A model generated the notes under the pieces. The model saw only the letters and a program-made list of their open reading frames with translations, made no database searches and had not been told where the DNA came from. DNA of 50,458 bases. Source: Leisingera sp. ANG59 (GTDB lineage Bacteria; Pseudomonadota; Alphaproteobacteria; Rhodobacterales; Rhodobacteraceae). The stretch covers positions 1 to 50,458 of the forward strand of contig NZ_WLCM01000033.1 in the NCBI RefSeq assembly GCF_013317235.1. Reading direction: 5' to 3'. A program made the translations under genes and the position numbers. This document shows positions 1 through 9,137 of this stretch, one piece after another. Within the stretch, counting starts at the first letter, position 1. Every line of letters starts with the position of its first letter.

Positions 1-1932
1 CCCTTAACGGCGGCGGCAGAATGCCCCGCCCCCCTCCCCCTCCAGACGATTTTCACCCGATGCCCGGAGGAGCAGGCGCCTGTGCGCGGGCGCCTGCGTT
101 CCCCGCAGGAGGCGCATCTGAACTTCGGCCCGCGCTGGCATGTGCTGGACCGCGCAGCGCTGGGGGATGGCGAGGGTATTGCTGCCCTGTCCCTGCCAGC
201 CGCTGCCGCTGCGGACGGCTGCCTGCTGCACCCGGGCCTGCTGGACCTGGCCACCGGCTGGGCGATGCAGCTTATCCCGGGTTACGAGGGCACCGCGCTG
301 TGGGTGCCGGTGTCCTACGGGACCATTCGGGTCTTTGCGCCGCTGACACGGCAAGTCTTCAGCCACATGCGCCTCTCCGGCGGCGATTCCAGCGGGTCGG
401 CAGCCTTTGACGTGACCCTGACCGGCCCGGACGGCACCGTGCTGGTGGAAATCGAAGGTTTCCGGATGCAGCGTCTGGCGGGCGATTTCGACGCGGCAGC
501 AGAACAGGGCAAGGCGGATGCGACAGCCGCCCAGCTGGGGCTGGAGCCCGCCAGCAGCCCGCAGCCGCTGTCCCCCGAGGAACGCCGCCTGCAGCTGAAC
601 ATCTCAAACGGCATCAAGGCGGAGGAAGGCGGCGCGGCCCTGGCCCGCGCCGTGGCCTCCGGGCTGCCGCAGGTGGTGGTCTCCTCGCTCGACCTGCCAG
701 CCCTGATTGCCCAGGCGGACCAAAGCACGCCGGCCGAGGCAGAGGCACAGACTTTCGACCGCCCCCAGTTCGACACCGACTATATCGCGCCGCGCAACCC
801 GGTGGAGGAGCAACTGGCCGCGCTGTTTGCCTCACTCCTGGGGATCAGCCAGGTCGGGATCGAAGACAGTTTCTTTGACCTTGGCGGCCATTCCCTGATT
901 GCAGTGCGGCTGTTTGCCCAGGTGAAACGCGCCTTTGATGTGGAATTTCCGCTGTCGGTGCTGTTCGAGGCGCCCAGCGTCGCCGCCCTGGCGGAGCGGA
1001 TCATCGAACGCACCGGCGGCGGAGTTGCCGAGGAACCGGGCGGCAGCCCCCAAACTGCAGAAGAGAAACCGCAGTTCACCCATCTGGTGCAGCTGCACCC
1101 GGGCGACGGAACCGGGCGGCGCCCCTTCTTCCTGGTCGCGGGCATGTTTGGAAATGTTCTGAACCTACGGCATCTGGCACTCCTGGTGGGCAAGGACCGC
1201 CCGGTCTACGGGCTGCAGGCCAAGGGGCTGGTCGGTGGCGATGCACCGCACGACCGCATAAGCGACGCCGCCCGCAGCTGCCTGGGCGAGATCCGCCGGA
1301 TCCAGCCCGAAGGTCCCTATCTGCTGGGTGGTTTCTCCGGCGGCGGCATCACCGCCTATGAGATGGCGCAGCAGCTGAAAGACCAGGGCCAGGACACCGC
1401 CGCGCTGATCCTTCTCGACACGCCGCTGCCGGTGCGCCCGGCCCTGTCGCGTCAGGACAAGGCGCTGATCAAGCTGGCAGAGCTGCGCAGCAAGGGCCTG
1501 GGCTACCTTGGTGAATGGGCCAGAAACCGCATCGCGTGGGAGTTCGAGAAACGCCGTGCCAAACCGGCAGAAAGCGGCGTCCGGCCGGAATTCAACAACC
1601 GCAAGATCGAACTGGCATTCCGCGCCGCCGTCGCAGCCTATGACCTGAAACCGTGGCCCGGCCCGCTGACCCTGTTCCGCCCGCCGCTGGACCGCAAATG
1701 GCAGGTCGCAGGCGGCAATTGGGTCAGCAGTGAACGCGAGTATGTGTTCCCCGACAACGACTGGACCCGCTGGGCGCCCGCAGTCGAGGTGGCCGAGGTT
1801 CCGGGCGACCATGACAGCATGGTGCTGGTGCCGAACGTCAGCGTGCTGGCCGCAGGCGTCAAGGCCCGGCTGGACGCAACAGACCGGGCGGCGGCCTCCA
1901 GCCCGCCCCGCTCCATCCGGGCAGCGGAGTGA
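1..1932 (+). CDS. Type I polyketide synthase, C-terminal part: DH - ACP - thioesterase (5' end outside window)
   Basis: The reading frame is open at the left edge, so this is the tail of a larger protein. An internal GTG at 82 is not a convincing start because homology continues upstream of it. Three domains are visible. First is the C-terminal hot-dog of a polyketide dehydratase, with an HPGLLD motif whose Asp codon is at 244-246. Next is an acyl carrier protein with DLGGHS, the phosphopantetheine Ser codon at 892-894. Last is a PF00975-type thioesterase with GFSGGG (Ser codon 1336-1338) and a C-terminal GDHD (His codon 1810-1812). The thioesterase should release the finished chain by hydrolysis or by transfer to an acceptor. 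The stop overlaps a GTG of the next frame, and the following genes are coupled, so this is the first visible gene of a biosynthetic operon. The DH lacks the usual Gln/His four residues after its Asp (Gly instead). KS and AT domains are presumed upstream. Confidence 0.9.
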   Translation, partial: PLTAAAECPAPLPLQTIFTRCPEEQAPVRGRLRSPQEAHLNFGPRWHVLDRAALGDGEGIAALSLPAAAAADGCLLHPGLLDLATGWAMQLIPGYEGTALWVPVSYGTIRVFAPLTRQVFSHMRLSGGDSSGSAAFDVTLTGPDGTVLVEIEGFRMQRLAGDFDAAAEQGKADATAAQLGLEPASSPQPLSPEERRLQLNISNGIKAEEGGAALARAVASGLPQVVVSSLDLPALIAQADQSTPAEAEAQTFDRPQFDTDYIAPRNPVEEQLAALFASLLGISQVGIEDSFFDLGGHSLIAVRLFAQVKRAFDVEFPLSVLFEAPSVAALAERIIERTGGGVAEEPGGSPQTAEEKPQFTHLVQLHPGDGTGRRPFFLVAGMFGNVLNLRHLALLVGKDRPVYGLQAKGLVGGDAPHDRISDAARSCLGEIRRIQPEGPYLLGGFSGGGITAYEMAQQLKDQGQDTAALILLDTPLPVRPALSRQDKALIKLAELRSKGLGYLGEWARNRIAWEFEKRRAKPAESGVRPEFNNRKIELAFRAAVAAYDLKPWPGPLTLFRPPLDRKWQVAGGNWVSSEREYVFPDNDWTRWAPAVEVAEVPGDHDSMVLVPNVSVLAAGVKARLDATDRAAASSPPRSIRAAE

Positions 1933-1937
1933 CCGGC

Positions 1938-2954
1938 ATGGATCAGCAGCGCATCCTCGTCATCCTGTTGAATTTCCGCACCCCGGAGATGACCCTGCAA
2001 TCCGCCGAGGCGGCGCTGCGCGAGCTGCAAGGCCTGCCGGGCGAACTGCTGATCATCGACAATGGCTCAGGCGACGGATCCTTTGATAAGATTCATGCCG
2101 CAGCTCAGGCCCGCGGCTGGCTGGACAGCAACCGGGTGCGGGTGATCGCCTCGCCGGTGAACGGCGGCTTTGGCGCGGGCATGAATATCGGCCTCAGCAC
2201 CGGCCTCGCGGACGGCAGCGCGCCTGAATTCTACTATCTCCTGAACTCCGACGCCTTTGTGCAGGGCGACACCATCCGCACCCTGCGCGACTTTCTGCTG
2301 GAGCGCCCGGGTGCAGGACTTGCGGGCTCTTTCGTGCGCGGCACAGACGGGGAACCGCACCGCACCGCCTTCCGCTTCCCCTCCATCGCCGGCGAGTTTG
2401 AGGCCAGCGCCCGCACCGGCATCTTCACCCGGCTGCTGAAGCCCTGGGTCGTCGCCATGGAGATGCCGCAGGCCGAGGTACAGGTCGACTGGACCGCCGG
2501 CGCCAGCCTGATGATCCGCCGCGAGGCGATTGAAGCCGCTGGCGGTTTTGACGAGACTTTCTTCCTCTATTTCGAGGAAACCGACCTCTGCCGCCGCGCC
2601 GCCCGCGCGGGCTGGCGCACCCACTATGTGCCCGCCAGCGAGGTGGCGCATATCGGCTCTGCCTCCACCGGCAAGAAAGGCTGGCAGCGCACGCCGCAGT
2701 ACTGGTTCGACTCGCGCCTGCACTACTTCGTCAAGAACCACGGCCGCGCCTATGCCGCCGCGGCCACATTGGCCCGCATCAGCGGCGGCCTGATCTATGG
2801 CGTGCGCCGTCTGATCCAGAACAAGCCGCAGGCTGATCCGCCGCATTTCCTGCGCGATCTCTGCCTGCACAGCCTGCGCGCTGTGTTGGCGCCGCGCCGC
2901 TTGCCGCCTTCGGAAACGCGCCTCCCTTCTCCGTTCGCAAAGGAGCAGAAATGA
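1938..2954 (+). CDS. GT2 glycosyltransferase, rhamnosyltransferase-like
   Basis: This is a 338-residue family 2 glycosyltransferase (GT-A fold). The N-terminal Rossmann-like half has IDNGSGDGS for nucleotide-sugar binding. The metal-binding DXD position reads NSD in YYLLNSDAF. The C-terminal acceptor part has FDETFFLYFEETDLCRR, typical of rhamnosyl/O-antigen transferases. A GTG at 1929 overlaps the previous stop, but the ATG at 1938 has a GGAG sequence about 8 bases upstream and is preferred. The gene overlaps the NRPS start by four bases (ATGA). Its position between PKS and NRPS genes suggests that it glycosylates the assembly-line product or a lipid-linked precursor. The sugar and acceptor cannot be read from the sequence. 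Confidence 0.88.
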   Translation: MDQQRILVILLNFRTPEMTLQSAEAALRELQGLPGELLIIDNGSGDGSFDKIHAAAQARGWLDSNRVRVIASPVNGGFGAGMNIGLSTGLADGSAPEFYYLLNSDAFVQGDTIRTLRDFLLERPGAGLAGSFVRGTDGEPHRTAFRFPSIAGEFEASARTGIFTRLLKPWVVAMEMPQAEVQVDWTAGASLMIRREAIEAAGGFDETFFLYFEETDLCRRAARAGWRTHYVPASEVAHIGSASTGKKGWQRTPQYWFDSRLHYFVKNHGRAYAAAATLARISGGLIYGVRRLIQNKPQADPPHFLRDLCLHSLRAVLAPRRLPPSETRLPSPFAKEQK

Positions 2955-5900
2955 CCGCCTTCACCTGTGCCCTGATCGGCAATGAATCCCTTCTGATCGG
3001 TTGTGCCGATGCGCTGCTGGCCCGCGGCCACCAGATCCGGGCGGTGGTGTCCCGGGACGCAGACATCCGCGCCTGGGCCGCAGACAAGGGGCTGGTCGTT
3101 CTGAACACACCCGCTGAGCTCAGCGGCGGTTTTGACTGGCTGCTGTCCATTGCCAACCTCACGGTTATTCCCGATGCGGTGCTGGCGCAGGCGGCAAAGG
3201 GCGCCGTCAATTTTCACGACGGCCCGCTGCCCCGCTACGCGGGCCTCAACACCCCGAACTGGGCGCTGATCAATGGCGAGGCGCAGCACGGTATCACCTG
3301 GCACCTGATTGAGGGCGGCGTGGATGAAGGCGATATCCTGGCCCAGCGGCTGTTTGATGTGGCGCCGGATGAAACCGCCTTCAGCCTCAACTCAAAATGC
3401 TATGCCGCCGCAATGGACAGTTTCGGCGAGATCGTCTCGCAGCTGGAAACCGGTGAACTGAACCGGCGGCCGCAGAACTTGAGCCAGCGCCGCTTGTTCA
3501 AAAAGTCAGACAGGCCTGCAGTCGGCGGGATGCTGGATTTCTCCCGCCCGGCAGCCGAGCTGGCCCGGCTGGTGCGGGCGCTGGACACCGGCGGCTACTG
3601 GAACCCGATGTGCGCCGCCAAGCTGCGGATCGGCGGGACCGTCCTGCTGGTCGGCGCCGCAGAGGTTGCCGAGGGCAGCAGCGCCCCCGGCACCGTACTG
3701 GAGAGTGCAAAGGACAGCCTGACCGTCGCCGCAGGTGACGGCGCCCTCACGCTCTCCCGTCTGACCACTCCCGCCGGACAGCCGCTGGACATCTCCAAAC
3801 TGGCCGGACCCGGCGACACGTTTCCCTCCCTGACCGCAGCAGAGACCGGGGCACTCACCGCCCGTCTTGCTGCGGTCCAAGGGGGCGAAGACCACTGGCG
3901 CCGGCGGCTTGCCGCGATGCAGCCGGTGCAGGTGCCACTGGTTTCAGGCACCTGCAGCAGTGAATACAACCGCCGGGACATCACCCTGCCTGGCGGTCTC
4001 AGCGAAGAACAGGCTGCTGCCGGCACCCTTGCCTTCGCTCTGCTCAGCAGCGGCGCGGAAACCGGCGATGTTGCGCTTTCCGTCGAAGGCGTGGAGGGCC
4101 TGCCCGGCCTGATCTCCTCCTGGGTACCACTGCAGGCCCAGCGGCAAGATAGTGTTGCGTCCCTGGTGGAGCGCACCGCGCAAGACATTGCAATGGCCCG
4201 GAAATCCGGCGGCTTTGCCGAGGATCTGGTGGCCCGCGCACCGGAGATTGCAGCGAAGGCGCAGCCGGGCATCGGCCTGATGCTGGGGGAAGATGCGGCG
4301 ATTGAGGGCTGCGTTGCAACGGTTTCTCTGAATGGTGGTGTCCTAGCGATGCATTTCGACGCGGCCGCCCTTTCGGCCAAAGCCGCGGATCTGCTGGCCG
4401 CGCGGCTGGAACTAGTTCTGAACACCATCGCAGAAGACAGCAGCCGAACCGTTGCGGAGCTACCCGCCCTGCCCGAGGCGGAACGCAAAATGCTGATGGA
4501 GGACTGGAACCGGACCGCAACGGAATTCCGCGCGGACCTCACCATCCACGCGGCAATTGAGGCCCAGGCCGCAAAGGCCCCGGGCGCCACGGCGCTGGTG
4601 TTCGAGGACCGGAGTTTCACTTACGCCGAGGTAAACGCCCGCGCCAATGCGGTCGCCGCGCGGCTGCGTGAAATGGGCGTGAAACCGGGTGTGCATGTCG
4701 GGATCCACATCCGCCGCGCCCCGGAACTGGTGATTGCAGCGCTTGGGGTCATGAAAGCCGGCGGTGCCTATGTGCCGCTGGATCCCGCCTATCCCGCTGA
4801 CCGGATCGCGCATTACATCATCGATTCCCAAGCGCAGGTGATCATCACGCAAAGGGAGCTCGCCGCCAGCCTGCCTGCGTCGGATGCGCAGGTGCTGGCG
4901 ATCGAAACAGTTCCTGCGGCAACAGAGGCTGGAAGCATTGACGGCGGTGCCACCGGCAGCGATCTGGCCTATCTGATCTACACCTCCGGCTCAACCGGGC
5001 TGCCCAAGGGGGTAATGGTCACCCACGCCAATGTGTCGAACTTCTTTGCCGGCATGGATCAGCGCATCCCGCACCAGCCCGGCGATACATGGCTGGCAGT
5101 GACCAGCCTCAGCTTTGACATCTCGGTGCTGGAGCTGTTCTGGACCCTCTCGCGCGGGTTCAAACTGGTGCTGTCGAGCGATGAAAGCAGGCTTGAGCTG
5201 TCCAAGGGACCGGTGGCGCGCAGCACCCGCAAGATAGACTTCAACCTGTTCTACTGGGGCAACGACGACGGGCCAGGGCCGCAGAAATACCGCCTGCTGC
5301 TGGAGGGCGCCAAGTTCGCCGACCAGCACGGGTTCAACGCCGTCTGGACGCCGGAGCGGCACTTCCATGCCTTTGGCGGCCCCTATCCGAACCCGTCCGT
5401 CACCGGAGCCGCGGTTGCGGCAGTGACGCAGAACATCGGCGTGCGCTCCGGCTCCTGCGTGGCGCCCTTGCACCACCCGGCGCGGATCGCGGAGGAATGG
5501 GCAGTGATCGACAACCTGACCGCGGGGCGCGCCGGGATCGGATTTGCCTCTGGCTGGCAGCCAGATGACTTCATCCTGCGGCCCGAGAACACGCCGCCCG
5601 CCAACAAACCCGCGCTGTTTGAAACCATCGAGACCGTGCGCAGGCTGTGGCGCGGCGAGGAAGCGGCCTTTCCCCGCAAGGACGGCGGTGAGCATCACGT
5701 CCTTACCCAGCCCCGCCCGGTATCCAAGGAGCTGCCGGTCTGGGTCACCACCGCGGGCAATCCGGAGACCTGGCGCGAGGCCGGATCGATCGGGGCAAAC
5801 GTGCTGACCCACCTGCTGGGCCAGAGCATTGATGAGGTCGCGGGCAAAATCCGCATCTACCATGACGCCCTGCGCGAGGCCGGCCATGATCCGGCGGACT

Positions 5901-7516
5901 TTAAGGTCACGCTGATGCTGCACAGCTATCTGGCCGGCACCCGCGAGGAGGCCCGCCGCATCGCGCGGGAGCCGATGAAGGACTACTTGCGCTCCGCTGC
6001 CGGGCTGATCAAGCAATACGCCTGGGCCTTCCCCGCCTTCAAAAAGCCCGAAGGCGTGAAGAACCCGTTTGAAATGGATCTGGAGATGCTGTCGGAGGAG
6101 GAGCTGGAAGCAATTCTCGACTTTGCCTTCGAGCGCTATTTCGAGGATTCCGGCCTGTTCGGCACCATCCAGGACGCCTGCCAGCGGGTGGAGCAGCTGA
6201 AGCGGATCGGCGTGGATGAAATCGCCTGCCTGATCGATTACGGCATCGCGCCGGAGGTGGTGCTGGAAGGGCTGAAGCCGCTGGCACAGGTGCTGCGGCT
6301 GTCGAACGCGCCGCAGGAGCTGGCGGCGGATGACTTCTCGCTGGCGGCACAGATCTTGCGCCACGGCGTCAGCCACATGCAATGCACCCCATCGATGGCG
6401 CGGATAATTGCGGCGGATGCAGACGCCAGCGCCTGCCTGGGCCAGCTGCAGCATCTGCTGGTGGGCGGCGAGGCGCTGCCCGGTGATCTGGTGCAGGCGC
6501 TGCGCGAGACCACACGGGCGGAGATCCACAACATGTACGGGCCGACCGAGACGACGATCTGGTCGACGATTGAGAAAATCAGCGCCGTGCCTGCGGGGAC
6601 AGCCGGAATCGGCACGCCGGTTGCCAATACGCATGTTTACGTACTGGACGAGAAACATTCGCCTGTCCCGGCCGGAGTTCCCGGTGAATTGTATATCGGC
6701 GGCACGGGCGTCACTGCCGGTTACTGGCAGCGGCCGGAGCTGACCTCTGAACGCTTCATAGAGACACCGTTCGCTGCAACATCCCTCTACCGCACCGGCG
6801 ATCTGGTGCGCTGGACCGAAGCGGGCAGCCTCGCCTTCCTGGGCCGAACCGATCATCAGGTGAAGATCCGCGGCCAGCGGATTGAGCTGGGTGAGATCGA
6901 GGCCGCGCTGACCACGCAGCCGGGCGTGACCGGCGCCGTGGTGGCGCCGCGCGGTGAAGCTGGCGCAGAGCAGCTGATTGCCTACATCACCGCCTCCGCG
7001 CCGGTGTCCGGAGAAGCCCTGAAACAGGCGCTGGCGGCCCGGCTGGCTGAGGTCATGGTGCCGGCGCATGTCGTCACCCTGGACGCTTTCCCACTGACTC
7101 CGAACAAGAAAATCGACCGACAAGCACTGCCGGACCCGCAGCCGGTACGGGCTGAACCCACCCCGGCGGTGGCGCTGGACGCGGGTGCGCAGGCCCGGAT
7201 TGCCACGGTCTGGAGCCGCATTCTGGGGGTCAGCGGCATCGGCGCGCAGGACAATTTCTTTGCCCTTGGCGGCCATTCGCTGTTGGCGGTGCAGGCGCAC
7301 CGGGAACTGCGCGAGGAACTGGGCACCACCGCCCTGTCGATCACCGACATCTTCCGCTTTCCCACCCTGGCCGGGCTGGCCGCCCACATCGAAGGGCTTG
7401 CAGGCACCCCTGCAAATACGGAACAACAGCCTGAAGCAACCGCAGCCCCGGACCGCAGCGACATGATGTCGAAACGGCGGGCGATGCGGGCAAACCGCAG
7501 GGCAAGGACCGGATGA
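2951..7516 (+). CDS. NRPS: formyltransferase - half condensation - adenylation with embedded luciferase-like monooxygenase - carrier protein
   Basis: A 1521-residue assembly-line enzyme. Residues 1-300 are a methionyl-tRNA-formyltransferase-like domain with the catalytic Asn87, His89 (VNFHDG) and Asp125. Residues about 310-510 resemble only the C-terminal lobe of a condensation domain; no HHxxxDG motif is present. The adenylation domain starts near 525, with A3 TSGSTG at 678 and A4 SFDISVLELF at 721. It is interrupted at about 761-1110 by a luciferase-like FMN monooxygenase of the MupA/Atu3671 type, then resumes with A5 NMYGPTETT (1194), A7 YRTGDLVRW and A10 (Lys1387). A carrier protein follows with GGHS (Ser1443). 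Specificity positions read from motif alignment give D-I-L-Q-L-G-M-I-W-K, close to the known glycine code. I infer an initiation module loading formyl-glycine that is oxidised in cis. An AAGGAG sequence precedes the ATG, and both ends overlap neighbouring genes by four bases. Confidence 0.93.
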   Translation: MTAFTCALIGNESLLIGCADALLARGHQIRAVVSRDADIRAWAADKGLVVLNTPAELSGGFDWLLSIANLTVIPDAVLAQAAKGAVNFHDGPLPRYAGLNTPNWALINGEAQHGITWHLIEGGVDEGDILAQRLFDVAPDETAFSLNSKCYAAAMDSFGEIVSQLETGELNRRPQNLSQRRLFKKSDRPAVGGMLDFSRPAAELARLVRALDTGGYWNPMCAAKLRIGGTVLLVGAAEVAEGSSAPGTVLESAKDSLTVAAGDGALTLSRLTTPAGQPLDISKLAGPGDTFPSLTAAETGALTARLAAVQGGEDHWRRRLAAMQPVQVPLVSGTCSSEYNRRDITLPGGLSEEQAAAGTLAFALLSSGAETGDVALSVEGVEGLPGLISSWVPLQAQRQDSVASLVERTAQDIAMARKSGGFAEDLVARAPEIAAKAQPGIGLMLGEDAAIEGCVATVSLNGGVLAMHFDAAALSAKAADLLAARLELVLNTIAEDSSRTVAELPALPEAERKMLMEDWNRTATEFRADLTIHAAIEAQAAKAPGATALVFEDRSFTYAEVNARANAVAARLREMGVKPGVHVGIHIRRAPELVIAALGVMKAGGAYVPLDPAYPADRIAHYIIDSQAQVIITQRELAASLPASDAQVLAIETVPAATEAGSIDGGATGSDLAYLIYTSGSTGLPKGVMVTHANVSNFFAGMDQRIPHQPGDTWLAVTSLSFDISVLELFWTLSRGFKLVLSSDESRLELSKGPVARSTRKIDFNLFYWGNDDGPGPQKYRLLLEGAKFADQHGFNAVWTPERHFHAFGGPYPNPSVTGAAVAAVTQNIGVRSGSCVAPLHHPARIAEEWAVIDNLTAGRAGIGFASGWQPDDFILRPENTPPANKPALFETIETVRRLWRGEEAAFPRKDGGEHHVLTQPRPVSKELPVWVTTAGNPETWREAGSIGANVLTHLLGQSIDEVAGKIRIYHDALREAGHDPADFKVTLMLHSYLAGTREEARRIAREPMKDYLRSAAGLIKQYAWAFPAFKKPEGVKNPFEMDLEMLSEEELEAILDFAFERYFEDSGLFGTIQDACQRVEQLKRIGVDEIACLIDYGIAPEVVLEGLKPLAQVLRLSNAPQELAADDFSLAAQILRHGVSHMQCTPSMARIIAADADASACLGQLQHLLVGGEALPGDLVQALRETTRAEIHNMYGPTETTIWSTIEKISAVPAGTAGIGTPVANTHVYVLDEKHSPVPAGVPGELYIGGTGVTAGYWQRPELTSERFIETPFAATSLYRTGDLVRWTEAGSLAFLGRTDHQVKIRGQRIELGEIEAALTTQPGVTGAVVAPRGEAGAEQLIAYITASAPVSGEALKQALAARLAEVMVPAHVVTLDAFPLTPNKKIDRQALPDPQPVRAEPTPAVALDAGAQARIATVWSRILGVSGIGAQDNFFALGGHSLLAVQAHRELREELGTTALSITDIFRFPTLAGLAAHIEGLAGTPANTEQQPEATAAPDRSDMMSKRRAMRANRRARTG

Positions 7517-8202
7517 CGGAAAGAAACAGCAGACTGGCGGAGCGGCTGGCCCTGGTCCGGCCGCTTTTTGCCGCCGATGTGGCGCTGGCCGGGGCGGACC
7601 CTCTGGCCGCGCCGCCGGCACCGTTGGCAGAGGAAGCTGCGGGGCTGTCGCCGAATGCGGTCGCGAAGCGGCGCAACGAGTTTGCTGCCGGCCGCGACGC
7701 CGTGCACCAGGCGATGCGGCAGCTCGGCATGCCTCCTGTTCCGGTGCAGGTTGGCAGCGACCGGGCTCCGGTCTGGCCTGCCCGGGTGGTCGGTTCGATC
7801 ACCCACACCAAAAGCTGCGCCATGGCGGTGCTGGCCCGTAAGGGTGCAGTGCAGGCGTTGGGGATCGACGTGGAGGAAGATGAGCCCCTGAAAGACGAGC
7901 TGCTTCCCGCGATCTGCTCGGACAGGGAACAGGCCTGGCTGAAACGGCAGGACAACCCGGGGCAGATGGCCAAGGTGATCTTTTCCGCCAAGGAGGCGGC
8001 CTATAAGGCCCAGTATACCCTGAGCCGGGCGTTTTACGGATTTGACGGGATGGAGCTGGAGTTTGATCTGGCCGAGAGGGCCTATCAGGCATTTTTCACT
8101 GCCGACCGGCCGCCGTTTTCGCGCGGCGAGGCGGTCGGCGGGCGCTTTGCCATCGGCGCCGGGCTTATTATAACCACGGCGGAAATCCGGGGGCGCGGAT
8201 GA
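7513..8202 (+). CDS. 4'-phosphopantetheinyl transferase (Sfp/EntD-like)
   Basis: A 229-residue enzyme that would move phosphopantetheine from CoA onto the Ser of carrier domains, here presumably the ACP of the PKS and the PCP of the NRPS. Family motifs are clear: GSITHT (CoA contact), GIDVE (Mg-binding Asp and Glu) and the C-terminal FSAKEAAYKAQ (second Glu and the conserved Lys). It overlaps the NRPS stop by four bases (ATGA) and is itself overlapped by the next gene. A private PPTase inside the operon supports a self-sufficient biosynthetic cluster. The gene for the primary-metabolism AcpS would be elsewhere. Confidence 0.93.
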   Translation: MTERNSRLAERLALVRPLFAADVALAGADPLAAPPAPLAEEAAGLSPNAVAKRRNEFAAGRDAVHQAMRQLGMPPVPVQVGSDRAPVWPARVVGSITHTKSCAMAVLARKGAVQALGIDVEEDEPLKDELLPAICSDREQAWLKRQDNPGQMAKVIFSAKEAAYKAQYTLSRAFYGFDGMELEFDLAERAYQAFFTADRPPFSRGEAVGGRFAIGAGLIITTAEIRGRG

Positions 8203-9137
8203 TGGGGCGCCGGGGGGTTCTGGCAGCCGGAGCGGCGGCCGCGACGTTGGGTCTGATGGTGTTTGCGACCCGCAGCCGCAGCGTGCCCGTGCCGCCGCCG
8301 CTGGCCCCGCTTGTAGAGCCGTTGAAGGTGTTTCATCTCGGCCATTCGCTGGTTGGGCCGGACATGCCGCATATGCTGACGCAATTGGCGCCCGAAGGGC
8401 ACAGCTACAACAGCCAGCTTGGATCGGGCACCTCGCTCAGAGCGCATTGGGAGCCTGATGAAGACATCCTCGATTTTGAGACTGCCAACCAGCCCCCCGC
8501 TTACCGGGATGCGAGAGAGGCAATCGGTTCGGGTGAATACAGCGCGGTGGTGCTGACCGAGATGGTCGAGCTGCGCGATGCGCTGAAGTATTTCGATGCG
8601 GCCAGGTATCTGGGGAAGTGGGCGGATCTGGTGCGGCAGTCCTCGCCGGAGACGCGCCTGTATCTTTATGAAACCTGGCACAGGCTGGATGACCCGGATG
8701 GCTGGCTGCAGCGGGTTGAGCGGGACCTGGAGGCGCTGTGGACACGCCAGCTGCTGGGGGCCGACAACCGCTGCAATCCGCAGCGGCCGGTCTATCTGAT
8801 CCCTGGCGGGCAGGCACTGGCAGCCGTTGCGCGCGCGGCAGAAGCCGGGGAAATCCCGGGGCTGGCTTCCCGAGAAGCGCTGTTTGCCCGCACGCCAGAG
8901 GGCGGTCTGGACACGATCCACATCAATGATCTGGGCGCCTATGTTGTGGCCCTGACCCATTACGCCGTGCTGTATCAGCGCGCGCCCGCGGGTCTGCCGC
9001 ATCAGCTGGCCCGGGCAGACGGCACCCCGGCGGAGGCGTTCAGCCCGGAAGCCGCGGCAAGGGTACAGCAGATCGTCTGGAAGACCGTGCGCGCCTTGCC
9101 CCGAACCGGCCTGGCCGCGGCGGGAGCGCCGGCATGA
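8199..9137 (+). CDS. Exported SGNH/GDSL-like hydrolase
   Basis: A 312-residue protein with an Arg-rich N terminus (MMGRRG) followed by an Ala/Leu-rich hydrophobic stretch to about residue 23, a signal peptide or anchor with Tat-like flavour. The SGNH signature is deduced from LGHS (Ser50, in place of GDS) and a C-terminal DTIH (Asp238-His241), the Asp-His pair of this fold. Residues 75-80 (LGSGTS) fit the oxyanion Gly block. Such proteins act as esterases or acetyl-transferring/removing enzymes on sugars. Its place next to a glycosidase-like exported protein and glycosyltransferases suggests action on the cluster's extracellular glycan or glycosylated product. The substrate is unknown, and an SGNH-fold non-enzymatic role cannot be excluded. 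The start overlaps the PPTase stop by four bases. Confidence 0.65.
   Translation: MMGRRGVLAAGAAAATLGLMVFATRSRSVPVPPPLAPLVEPLKVFHLGHSLVGPDMPHMLTQLAPEGHSYNSQLGSGTSLRAHWEPDEDILDFETANQPPAYRDAREAIGSGEYSAVVLTEMVELRDALKYFDAARYLGKWADLVRQSSPETRLYLYETWHRLDDPDGWLQRVERDLEALWTRQLLGADNRCNPQRPVYLIPGGQALAAVARAAEAGEIPGLASREALFARTPEGGLDTIHINDLGAYVVALTHYAVLYQRAPAGLPHQLARADGTPAEAFSPEAAARVQQIVWKTVRALPRTGLAAAGAPA

Noticed and set aside
4991-7621. Long minus-strand open frame antisense to the NRPS
   Set aside because: Its translation has no recognisable domain and mirrors high-GC coding on the other strand, where all NRPS motifs are intact.
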